DNA of 14,557 bases from Candidatus Melainabacteria bacterium (GTDB lineage: Bacteria; Cyanobacteriota; Vampirovibrionia; Obscuribacterales; Obscuribacteraceae): contig PLXC01000123.1 of assembly GCA_003151275.1 (NCBI GenBank), positions 1 to 14,557 on the forward strand, in the 5' to 3' direction. Below, piece by piece: positions 1 to 7,146 of this stretch; position 1 is the first letter of the stretch, and each line of letters begins with the position of its first letter. Both the position numbers and the translations under genes were made by a program. Below the pieces are notes generated by a model. That model saw nothing but the letters and a program-made list of their open reading frames with translations, ran no database searches and had not been told where the DNA came from.

Positions 1-72
1 GTGCCAACTATCACGCAAAGTCACAAACTGGAGATACTGAATATGGTGGCGTCACCAGCTCCTCTTGATTAG
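1..72 (+). other. Possible 3' end of a truncated upstream ORF
   Basis: Two plus-strand frames are open from the window edge. One reads to a TAG at 70-72 and the other to a TGA at 66-68. The TAG coincides with the first three bases of the 24-bp element at 70-93. In the other units the element also follows a stop codon by a short distance, so this may be the tail of a preceding cassette gene. The stretch is too short to choose a frame or identify a product. Confidence 0.2.
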
Positions 73-93
73 ACAAAATGCCCATTTTGTCTA
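70..93 (+). repeat. 24-bp palindromic element, copy 1
   Basis: This is the best-formed of four copies. The left arm is TAGACAAAA, the 6-bp centre is TGCCCA, and the right arm TTTTGTCTA is the exact reverse complement of the left. In all, 11 of 12 half-site positions pair. It ends one unit and begins the one containing the Mrr-like nuclease. Two arms around a 6-bp centre is the geometry of a tyrosine-recombinase core site, but that function is inferred. Confidence 0.75.
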
Positions 94-578
94 ACGTCAC
101 TTTTTCGAAAATTTCCAAAATGCCGGCATTGAACGGCTGTCAAGAATGCGAAATTACTCTTGATAACCATGCCCCGCTAGAAGCCGTTTTAAGCGTCGTT
201 TTTAAGTATTCGCTTATGATTGGTCGTTTGAAAATTCGGCACTGCTTATGGTGGCATTTAAATCCGCCGGCACCAAAATCATCTTGGTGTGAAATTCAAA
301 GCCGCTTTTTTCGCTTCTATTTCACCGATCGACAATACGAAAACTCGACTCGCCAAAAATTACGGTCTCACCCACTCCGGTCGGCCGACCCACGGGTTCG
401 TATTCCCAGAAGTGCTGTAATTGTCCAATAAGCTGTTATTGGCATTATAGTTTGATAGTGTCCAGGAACGGAGACACCATTGCGTGTGTTCATCTTCGAA
501 GAAATCAAAAGATAGAAGAATTGCGCATCAGCTGTGAAAGCGGTCGACTAAAATGGTTGCCACCTATGGAGCAAAAGC
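94..578. other. Long leader with no recognisable gene
   Basis: These 485 bases lie between the first 24-bp element and the nuclease gene. An open frame at 78-431 begins inside the element, has no ribosome-binding site and gives an arginine-rich, low-complexity-looking protein, so I do not call it. A 7-bp perfect hairpin lies at 425-442 (CCAATAA, loop GCTG, TTATTGG) without a T-tract. A promoter for the nuclease gene should lie here, but I see no convincing -35/-10 pair. Confidence 0.4.
425..442. repeat. Small perfect hairpin in nuclease leader
   Basis: CCAATAA and TTATTGG are exact reverse complements separated by GCTG. No T-run follows on either strand, so an intrinsic terminator is unlikely. 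It could be an operator or an mRNA leader hairpin upstream of the nuclease gene. Confidence 0.35.
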
Positions 579-1562
579 ATGTTGTCGCACATTGATGTCC
601 ATTACTTAGCTGCGATTCTTACGCAAATAGGAACTGATTGGGGGGTGGAAATTGAACTGGGAGAGATGGTCGAGGATGTAGTCGCAGAAAAGGGACGAGA
701 CGTTGATATTACTGCACGGTACAAGCAGTCTGATGGGACGGTGACTGAATTTCATGGAATTGAAGTCAAGGATGAGAAGCGTCCATTGGACGTTCAGGTC
801 GTGGAGCAGATCATCGCGAAATTGCGGGACATGCCTTCATTGACCAAGCATGCGTTGGTGTCATCAAGCGGCTTTAGCGAGGCTGCGAAAAAGAAAGCAC
901 GACACTACGGCCTTGAGATGTATCACTTTCATGATTGGGACGGAAAGGGACTACAAGTCGACTTGAGTCAAATGACTTTCGAGTTTAAGGCAGAGGAATG
1001 GGAGAGCGTGACAGCTTTTCCGGTGATAGATTGCCCACCACCTAAGGGAGATGAAGAAAAACCTGGCGAAGTGTCACTGGCTTCGATCGTCTCTGATCCA
1101 TACAATTCAGGCACAATGCGCCCTCTCCGGGAGGTTATGAATCTGGTTTGTGATGATGCACTCAACAAAGCCGCTGCTCAAGTTCGCGAGAATCCGGATT
1201 TGGCCGAGAGCGAACGTTTCAACGTCGACATTCCTATAGACCTTCTCACTACCTTTGAAATCACTGCTGGTGAGAAAACGATGAACGTATCAAAAGTACA
1301 AGTACAGGGCATTGTAATCATAAAGAACCACGCGGTCCAAACCGCTTTGAAAGCATTGGTGCGTGATGGCGAAGATAAGCCCGTTGCAGGATGCATGATC
1401 GCGGAACTCCCTGACCGTTCCCTCTGGCTGTTCATGGCGTCAAGTCGAGAGGGATCGCTCACAGCCAGAATCATTTCTGTCGCAGACCGTGGCAAGAAAA
1501 AAATATACCAAGAAAAGATGACAACAATTCCGCCAAAAGGTCCTCAACGGTTAGGTCACTGA
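579..1562 (+). CDS. Mrr-like PD-(D/E)XK restriction endonuclease
   Basis: The protein is predicted to be a DNA-cleaving enzyme of the PD-(D/E)XK fold, in the Mrr-like (restriction endonuclease) group, acting in the cytoplasm. The N-terminal 120 residues carry the signature: an acidic residue in GRDVDI (D43), then GIEVKDE giving E62-x-K64, a conserved-looking Q77 in the next helix, and the Mrr-style stretch HALVSSSGFSEAAKKKA at about 91-107. Residues 120-327 match nothing I recognise. They include a proline-rich linker near 150-160 and a probable beta-rich domain that could sense DNA or a partner. The ATG is supported by GGAG at 568-571, seven bases upstream. No methyltransferase is adjacent, so if the enzyme restricts DNA it may recognise modified DNA, as Mrr does, or be an effector. 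It stands alone between two 24-bp elements. Confidence 0.75.
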   Translation: MLSHIDVHYLAAILTQIGTDWGVEIELGEMVEDVVAEKGRDVDITARYKQSDGTVTEFHGIEVKDEKRPLDVQVVEQIIAKLRDMPSLTKHALVSSSGFSEAAKKKARHYGLEMYHFHDWDGKGLQVDLSQMTFEFKAEEWESVTAFPVIDCPPPKGDEEKPGEVSLASIVSDPYNSGTMRPLREVMNLVCDDALNKAAAQVRENPDLAESERFNVDIPIDLLTTFEITAGEKTMNVSKVQVQGIVIIKNHAVQTALKALVRDGEDKPVAGCMIAELPDRSLWLFMASSREGSLTARIISVADRGKKKIYQEKMTTIPPKGPQRLGH

Positions 1563-1604
1563 TACGTCTACAGGACTCTAATAATCAGGTACGAATCAGA
1601 ATGG

Positions 1605-1628
1605 TAGACAAAATGAGGTAAGTGTCTA
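1605..1628 (+). repeat. 24-bp palindromic element, copy 2
   Basis: The left arm TAGACAAAA is identical to the other copies. The centre is TGAGGT and the right arm AAGTGTCTA keeps only the terminal TGTCTA. The outer bases extend the dyad to GGTAGACA and TGTCTACC. It lies 42 bases after the nuclease stop codon and separates that gene from the HEPN gene. Confidence 0.72.
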
Positions 1629-1779
1629 CCGCACAAAATACCAGGTATGCGAGGCTTGATACACTTGATTCATGTAGGTATCCTGGGTTATTGTCTTGAG
1701 ACCTTCCTCAAACTATAGATGTCGCACTTTCTCTTTGCCGCCAACATAACATAATTACCTCCGTCGTCCGTACCTAACT

Positions 1780-2838
1780 ATGAGTTCTGAACCTGGTGAC
1801 GAAAATAAAACAGCCAAACCCCACATTTGGTTCAAAGTAACGTACAGCCTTGCTACTATGTTCCCGACGAGCGAGCCTGAAAACCCCGTCGTTATCTCGC
1901 TCCCCGACGATCAAGAAATTAGTTTCTGGATGAGAACTTTTCCTCCGGAAAAACATATTCCAGCGCAACTATGTTGCAGCGCTATTGCTAAACGCTCGAT
2001 AAACGACAAGCTGAACGAGCACTTCGTCAAATTTTCAAAACGAGTCTTGCCTATAGATTCATCTTCAAAAGTAACACTGCCTCATACATTATTCCATGAC
2101 GCTCGAATAGACAAAGATGGAAACATTCCGGAGAACTGTGGGGTCGGCCTAGGCCTTTTTCCTAATAACTTTCAGGACATTCAACGGGAAATGAATTCCA
2201 AGCTGCATGACTTAATTGAAAGCTACATCAAAACCTTGCGCTGGGTTCAGAGAGCATCCGGCAAACAAGCACCATTAGCCTTTGTTTCTTTTGAATATTC
2301 TTTTGACAGACAAAATTGGCATAGTATGCCTAACAATTCCTATGTCACCGTGCACTCTCCGAAACCTATCAAACTCAAAGCACTGGACTCTGTTACAGAG
2401 CTATGGACCCAAAACAAATTTGAACCACTTGCCCATGAGCTATTGCGCGAAGCTTTTGATGTGCTTCGATCCAATCCACGTAGCGCTTTACTAATCGGTT
2501 CTACTGCCTTAGAAACTGGATTAAAGCACTTCATTGATTTCTTGCTGCCTAATGCCGGCATATTATTAGAAAAGATGCCATCACCTCCGCCGTTGACAAT
2601 GATACGAGACGTGATTCCCGAAATCCAAAAACAGTTAGGCAAGCCTGAAATCTCTCTTCAGAAGGATGAATTAGAGCTTCTACAGAAGTGGAACACAGTG
2701 CGAAACAAAGTTGCACATGGTATGCCTCAAGAAGTTAAACCTAAAGACCTCGAAGAATTCTTGAACTTTGTTCAAAAACTTCTCTACCACCTTGATCAAC
2801 ATAGAGGACATGCGTGGGCGGCCTCTTTCTCACGCTAA
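1780..2838 (+). CDS. Protein with C-terminal HEPN-like domain
   Basis: This is a 352-residue protein whose last third looks like a HEPN domain. A helix near 235-262 (ALLIGSTALETGLKHF) is followed by helices ending in VRNKVAH, where R308 and H313 form the RxxxxH motif used by many HEPN proteins as an RNase active site. HEPN toxins of Abi and toxin-antitoxin systems cleave tRNA or mRNA during phage infection, but non-catalytic HEPN domains also exist. The first 220 residues are unrecognised. They have a mixed alpha/beta look with repeated aromatic and proline positions (WFKVTYSL, FVSFEYSF) and may be a sensor. No Shine-Dalgarno is obvious before the ATG. The gene is alone in its unit, with no antitoxin-like nucleotidyltransferase beside it. 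Confidence 0.6.
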   Translation: MSSEPGDENKTAKPHIWFKVTYSLATMFPTSEPENPVVISLPDDQEISFWMRTFPPEKHIPAQLCCSAIAKRSINDKLNEHFVKFSKRVLPIDSSSKVTLPHTLFHDARIDKDGNIPENCGVGLGLFPNNFQDIQREMNSKLHDLIESYIKTLRWVQRASGKQAPLAFVSFEYSFDRQNWHSMPNNSYVTVHSPKPIKLKALDSVTELWTQNKFEPLAHELLREAFDVLRSNPRSALLIGSTALETGLKHFIDFLLPNAGILLEKMPSPPPLTMIRDVIPEIQKQLGKPEISLQKDELELLQKWNTVRNKVAHGMPQEVKPKDLEEFLNFVQKLLYHLDQHRGHAWAASFSR

Positions 2839-2998
2839 ACCTTTCAACGGAAACTATGAGAGTTGACCCGGATGCGAGGTTGATTTTATCGATCAGTCGT
2901 GCGTCATCATCGGCACGCGCAGTTGAATCGGCTCTCGTTTATTTTGAAGATTGAAATAAATTACAGGCACTTATCAAGCGCACCGTTTCAAAACAAAG

Positions 2999-3022
2999 TA
3001 GACAAAATGCCGTAAATGTCTA
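2999..3022 (+). repeat. 24-bp palindromic element, copy 3
   Basis: The left arm is TAGACAAAA, the centre TGCCGT and the right arm AAATGTCTA. It lies 160 bases after the HEPN gene stop and before the decayed nucleotidyltransferase. Orientation and length are the same as in copies 1, 2 and 4. Confidence 0.73.
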
Positions 3023-3169
3023 GTCCCCACTCCGTCGCCGCCGGTGCCATCATTCCCGTCATTGTCCGGCATCCCGCGCGACAGGAGCTATCATCAAAAA
3101 GAGTGTAAAGCCTGAAGTAAAGACAGGCGGTGTATCCTAAGACTTGCTTACAGTAAGAGGACACAACGA

Positions 3170-3491
3170 GAGCAAGAAGCCTGCCATCGAATCCTGATGG
3201 AACTGGTAAATTTGCTGCATAAGTTTAGCGATCACATTGCCCTCGTGGGTGGCTGGATGATCAACGACAATTTGTAGCGCTGGCCATTCTCAAAGACAAC
3301 GGATATTATCAAAGCAACCCAGTACACAAGCCGTTCCAGTGGTGGAAAACATCAAGGTAGATGACGGTGATCCTGTGCATGTCGAAGTCGATCTGCTCGC
3401 CCCTGAATATGGTGGCAGGAGCCAACGGCATGAAAATCAGTTCGTCCAAGACAATCTTGGAAGGCACGCTTCCAAATGGAGTTCGCGATAA
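3170..3491 (+). pseudogene. Decayed nucleotidyltransferase-like gene
   Basis: Three fragments in three different plus-strand frames read like consecutive parts of one nucleotidyltransferase-fold protein related to AbiEii-type or MNT-type enzymes. At about 3170-3276, frame 2 gives LHKFSDHIALVGGW, resembling the fold's VGG motif, and ends in a TAG. At about 3280-3360, frame 1 gives LAILKDNGYYQSNPVHKPFQW. At about 3342-3491, frame 3 gives VHVEVDLLAPEYGG followed by a basic QFVQDNLGRHASK tail and a TAA. The EVDLL segment fits the distal acidic strand of the fold. Frame changes and stops, plus loss of the region around the proximal DxD, make a working product unlikely. It lies in the same unit as the nucleosidase. 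The family assignment comes from motif memory and is moderate. Confidence 0.5.
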
Positions 3492-3565
3492 GCTGAATGT
3501 TGAAAGGAGCCAAGTTCGTCATTTCAGTATTTTGCCTGATATCAGCACTTTTACAGGGATAAGAA

Positions 3566-4936
3566 ATGGACCAGGATCTTCACCAGCAGTCAGTGGAATA
3601 CGAATTAAAGGCTGACCTGCTTATAGTAACGGTCAATGACCACGAAAGAGACGCCGTCTTGGCAGTCTTTGATCCACAGGGTTCCTCCAAACTAAGTGAA
3701 GTTGAAGAGCGTACATACCGCAATCTTGGAGTGATCAACGGTACGCACGTATGGCATGCGATTTCTGAAATGGCCTCTGGAACGCCAGGAGGAATGCAGC
3801 AGACGGTTGAAAAAGCGATACGAGCGCTCAAACCGACGGCCGTTATCGCTGTCGGAGTTGCCTTCGGCGTAGATGAAGAAACCCAAGCATTGGGCACGAT
3901 ACTGGTCTCTACGCAACTTTGTCCCTACGAGAATGCAAAAATAGCAACTGATAAACAATCCTCGGTGTTTTCTAGCTTGATGAAAAAGCCAACACCAGTT
4001 AGGACTTTTGTTGGTCAAGCCTTTGTCGACATAGGACACCGGTTGATGGGACAGCCAAGAGCTGTTTTCCAAGCTCGGGGAGATAGGCCTAGCGCTTCAT
4101 CTAGGCTAGTCAGTTATTTTAGAGGCACTTCGTATAATTGGTCTGATTCGCTAGTTAAATTTGGTCATTTATTAACTGGCGAAAAACTCGTAGACAACCT
4201 TGCATTTAGAAACCAGCTGGTGAGCGTCTTTCCTACTTCTATTGGTGGTGAAATGGAAGCGGCGGGATTGGCTGTTTCTGCAGCTGATAACAAGACAGAT
4301 TGGATCGTCATTAAAGCCATTTGCGACTGGGCTGATGGTAACAAAAAACAAGAGAAAGAACAGCGGCAAGAACAGTCCGCAAAAAATGCCGCTAGGTTTT
4401 TAATGCATTCACTGCAACAGTGTTCTCTGGCAATTAGCAGAACCACGGTCCAAGTTAAAACATCAACAGCAGCAGAGTCCGGCTCAAATCAGGGTTTTTT
4501 CTTGACACAGCTAGACGAGCTGTATGGACCTGTGTTTTCCATTCGCTCACGAATAATGTCTCTTTCGAAGCAGCATTATGACGTTGAATCTGCATTACTC
4601 GCCAATTTGGATAGTGGACAGACTACCAATGCTGGATTGAAAATCTATTTGCGCGAAAATTGGGGGCCAGCAAGAAAGCTCTACCAACAATTAGGCGAGA
4701 TTTGCGCAAGCAAAAGCTATCTGGCTGATCCGGATATGATTGAGGCTTTTGAAATCATCGCATCGCAGGCCGCTTGGTTCGATTACGCTTCAACTGCCGA
4801 TGCAGACCAGGAAGTTGCTCGGACTATCAAGCCGAATCCCGAATCTGTAATCAAGTCTTTCACAGAGATTGAATCCAGACTTGAACGCAAAAAGCAGATT
4901 CTCAGCTCTTTGATGGATTTAAGCAGAGAAAGTTAA
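3566..4936 (+). CDS. Phosphorylase-superfamily nucleosidase with extra C-terminal domain
   Basis: Residues 17-275 have the layout of the PNP/UDP phosphorylase and MTA/SAH nucleosidase superfamily. They start with a strand ADLLIVTVNDHE, then VIAVGVAFGVD at about 93-103 (ribose/phosphate loop). GGEMEAAG at 227-234 carries the ribose-binding E229/E231 pair, and ICDWADG at 252-258 has D254 at the place of the catalytic acid. Such domains cleave the N-glycosidic bond of purine nucleosides or nucleotides. Several serve as defence effectors, such as the ATP-cleaving enzyme of Detocs. The C-terminal 300-456 is all-helical and unrecognised, and might oligomerise or sense a signal. The ATG at 3566 has a weak AGGG upstream, and a start a few codons later would not alter the domain. 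A small unknown gene follows 23 bases downstream, probably in one transcript. Confidence 0.72.
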   Translation: MDQDLHQQSVEYELKADLLIVTVNDHERDAVLAVFDPQGSSKLSEVEERTYRNLGVINGTHVWHAISEMASGTPGGMQQTVEKAIRALKPTAVIAVGVAFGVDEETQALGTILVSTQLCPYENAKIATDKQSSVFSSLMKKPTPVRTFVGQAFVDIGHRLMGQPRAVFQARGDRPSASSRLVSYFRGTSYNWSDSLVKFGHLLTGEKLVDNLAFRNQLVSVFPTSIGGEMEAAGLAVSAADNKTDWIVIKAICDWADGNKKQEKEQRQEQSAKNAARFLMHSLQQCSLAISRTTVQVKTSTAAESGSNQGFFLTQLDELYGPVFSIRSRIMSLSKQHYDVESALLANLDSGQTTNAGLKIYLRENWGPARKLYQQLGEICASKSYLADPDMIEAFEIIASQAAWFDYASTADADQEVARTIKPNPESVIKSFTEIESRLERKKQILSSLMDLSRES

Positions 4937-4959
4937 CTCCTTGAATCTGCGGGGCCCCT

Positions 4960-5562
4960 ATGTTGTGTGATGAACCCCATAGTACCAAGACGGTCACTGA
5001 GTTGCTAAAAAAAAGAGACCGTAGCATGATTCCAGCGGGCTATATGTATAAATTGGTAAATGCATCACCTGGTGGTGTGACAGCAAAGAATGTTGTCGAC
5101 ATCTTTTCAGTGGGCGCCTGCGGTGCTGGCACCTCTCCGTTTTTCACAGAGTACATCCCATACTGGAAACACAATGGCTATTGGTTCTTCAACTCCCCAG
5201 ATACCCTGCAAGAAATCGCCCGACAGGATGATATCGATCTTTCGAGAATGACTCTGCTCTATTACGAAACTTATGGATACGAGTTTGATCAGTCTGGCGA
5301 CAGCAAAGTAGCAGGGTGGGTCCCGTTTGAGTGCGAACGTTCCTTTGTTACAGACGTTTTGATTCCACAAGAGAAGGCTCTTGCGGGTTATGACGTCGTT
5401 GAATACGTCTGTAGAAATTCTCCTGAATGCTCACTACTATCCTGCTGCGATCTTGCCGCAAAATTCACTGTGAATTCGCACTGTCTGTTCGACACTTTTG
5501 AAGAAGCGAAGAAAGCCTTGGAATCAGGGGAATTTCGCACTTGTGAGCCTGGGCCATATTGA
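4960..5562 (+). CDS. Small conserved-looking protein of unknown function
   Basis: This gene encodes a 200-residue protein starting 23 bases after the nucleosidase stop, so co-transcription is likely. No domain with a known role is recognised. The C-terminal quarter has a compact, cysteine-rich pattern (NSPECSLLSCCDLAAKF, then VNSHCLF and FEEAKKALESGEF, ending CEPGPY). It reminds me of a widespread uncharacterised family, which makes this a genuine protein and not a chance frame. The middle is rich in Tyr, Trp and Phe. There is no signal peptide or membrane segment. The first start may be too early: a second Met lies in MIPAGYMYK about 22 codons in, and no clear ribosome-binding site supports either. 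Its position suggests a partner or regulator of the nucleosidase, which is inference from context only. Confidence 0.55.
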   Translation: MLCDEPHSTKTVTELLKKRDRSMIPAGYMYKLVNASPGGVTAKNVVDIFSVGACGAGTSPFFTEYIPYWKHNGYWFFNSPDTLQEIARQDDIDLSRMTLLYYETYGYEFDQSGDSKVAGWVPFECERSFVTDVLIPQEKALAGYDVVEYVCRNSPECSLLSCCDLAAKFTVNSHCLFDTFEEAKKALESGEFRTCEPGPY

Positions 5563-5595
5563 ATCCTTGCGGTCTATGTTGTGGGGAGGTGCGGC

Positions 5596-5619
5596 TAGAC
5601 AAAATACCTAATTTGTCTA
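5596..5619 (+). repeat. 24-bp palindromic element, copy 4
   Basis: The left arm is TAGACAAAA, the centre TACCTA and the right arm ATTTGTCTA. It lies 33 bases after the small unknown gene and 88 bases before the second HEPN-like gene. Copies 1 and 4 are both followed by AC, giving a right side of TTTGTCTAAC. Confidence 0.74.
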
Positions 5620-5707
5620 ACAACATTTTTCATGGCGCACCGTTCAACTTCTTATCTCTTTTACTTGTTCCTTTCCGCTCCAGGTTCAGAAATGGCACAA
5701 TGTTTTC

Positions 5708-6931
5708 ATGGGAGCAATAGACGGATCCACATTGTGCTTCGACGATGGTACCTTAACCGGCGGTGCTGCTTTTCGTCTTAAGGACTCTTCGCCTTGTGAC
5801 TTCAACTGGACGAGCACCACTGGAAATAAGTGCGTTCTTAAAGAAAATTCGAGATGGCTCACTGTAGAACGAACTTCAGTCTTGTTGTCACTCGAAGAAC
5901 ATGCTGAGTCGACTCATACAGATGCTCAAGCAGCTTTAGATATTTTGGCGATCGACCAAAAATGGTTTTTGTCGATGCCATCAGCTCACAATCAAAACAT
6001 CATGTGGAATCGGTCACCAGACGGGATCATATTGAGATTGACGAGTTCCATTGAAATGCAGATGAGATATTCAATCTCTATGACGTTAAAGTCGGCCGAT
6101 GGGACCGTCCAGCCTCTTCCTGTTTATCCTCTACCCAATTGGCATGAAGCAATGCGTTACTTCCGATACTCTCAACTAAGAAACGATTTGTACGTGGCCT
6201 ATCGCGAAGCTTTTCTCGCCCTAGAATCACTGTTCAGCACCATCTCAGCACAAAATCCTGGCGAACGAGAGATAGACTGGCTTGTTAGGGTAACAAGATT
6301 ATTGGAAAATAAATACACAGAACTCTCCTTTGACGACCTGGTTCCGATCTCCAGTACCGACAAGCCTAGAGATTTTATTTCGGAACAATTCAAAGCCTAT
6401 CGCTCCGCTTTGAATCATGCCAAACTTAACAAACCCCATTTGCTGCCTGGAAATCTCGGCGAGCGTAAGAGTGTTGTAATTGCTCTAAGGAAACTAAGCA
6501 GGTTTCTTCTTCAAGCGATGAGATTTGTGCTGGCGCCAAACGTTACCAATTCTGTTGTGACTCTAACTGGTTACAAATGGACGATTGACAGGTTTTGTTC
6601 CGAGCTTGTTCTGGCTGTTTCCCCAAACAGAACACCAGCTCTTTCGGAGGATATATCGATTGCGCCTGCCGGCGACGTCATCACGGATCTAACAACTACG
6701 TTTGAAGGAGTTTCTGATGGATATGGTGCAGAATTCTCGTTTGTTGGAACGATACCCGTTGCAAGCATGCGCTCGTCAGAGATTAGCACCATAGCAGGAC
6801 ACATTCCCAATGGTCTAATCTTCCGTCGGAATATCGAAAACCTCAACGTGACTGGTGCAACAACTTTTCAAATCAGACTCCTTTATTCTTTCAGCCAGCC
6901 GTCGGAATTTCGATCGGCTTTTGAACTTTGA
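5708..6931 (+). CDS. Protein with central HEPN-like RxxxxH motif
   Basis: This is a 407-residue protein with three apparent parts. Residues 1-140 are beta-rich. Residues 145-270 are helical (RYFRYSQLRNDLYVAYREAFLALES, then FKAYRSALNHAK), with R232 and H237 forming an RxxxxH motif typical of HEPN-type helical bundles. Residues 280-407 are beta-rich again. The helical core resembles the one found in MauJ-like hypothetical proteins, where a similar YRxALxHAK motif occurs. Whether it cleaves RNA is unknown. The preceding in-frame sequence offers no earlier start, and the ATG at 5708 has no strong Shine-Dalgarno. The gene follows the fourth 24-bp element, and no fifth element is seen after its stop, so this unit is open on the right. 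Confidence 0.55.
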   Translation: MGAIDGSTLCFDDGTLTGGAAFRLKDSSPCDFNWTSTTGNKCVLKENSRWLTVERTSVLLSLEEHAESTHTDAQAALDILAIDQKWFLSMPSAHNQNIMWNRSPDGIILRLTSSIEMQMRYSISMTLKSADGTVQPLPVYPLPNWHEAMRYFRYSQLRNDLYVAYREAFLALESLFSTISAQNPGEREIDWLVRVTRLLENKYTELSFDDLVPISSTDKPRDFISEQFKAYRSALNHAKLNKPHLLPGNLGERKSVVIALRKLSRFLLQAMRFVLAPNVTNSVVTLTGYKWTIDRFCSELVLAVSPNRTPALSEDISIAPAGDVITDLTTTFEGVSDGYGAEFSFVGTIPVASMRSSEISTIAGHIPNGLIFRRNIENLNVTGATTFQIRLLYSFSQPSEFRSAFEL

Positions 6932-7024
6932 CCACAGAGCTGTACACAATATGCAGTTCTTTGAAAAATCCGAAACATAAATGTCATTATAAGACTCTGG
7001 AGATCTCATGGCACCTTTCTCTTT

Positions 7025-7077
7025 TGTCCGGTCATGTCACGACAAGGAAGGTGAATTTGTCCTGACATGTTCCCCTG
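7025..7077. repeat. GGACATG palindromes downstream of the coiled-coil gene
   Basis: Two copies of the 20-bp palindrome TGTCNGGACATGTCCNGACA lie here. The copy at 7025-7044 matches 16 of the 18 fixed positions and the copy at 7058-7077 matches 12. They sit just past the 3' end of the minus-strand coiled-coil gene, separate from the main cluster on its other side. Confidence 0.6.
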
Positions 7078-7146
7078 TCCTGCAATGGCTTGCTGCCCGC
7101 GCTGATGGTCACAGACGATCAGCGAAGTAATCAGCAGTCTGTGCCA

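Noticed and set aside
394..407. GGGTTCGTATTCCC resembling a tRNA T-arm
   Set aside because: The position of the conserved A58 is T, the stem does not pair properly and no acceptor, D or anticodon arms surround it.
78..431. Open frame of 117 codons
   Set aside because: It begins inside the 24-bp element, lacks a ribosome-binding site and gives a sequence with no recognisable domain.
2978..5644. GCGCACCGTT at 2978-2987 and 5635-5644
   Set aside because: The 10-bp match lies on opposite sides of two different 24-bp elements and does not extend, so chance is likely.
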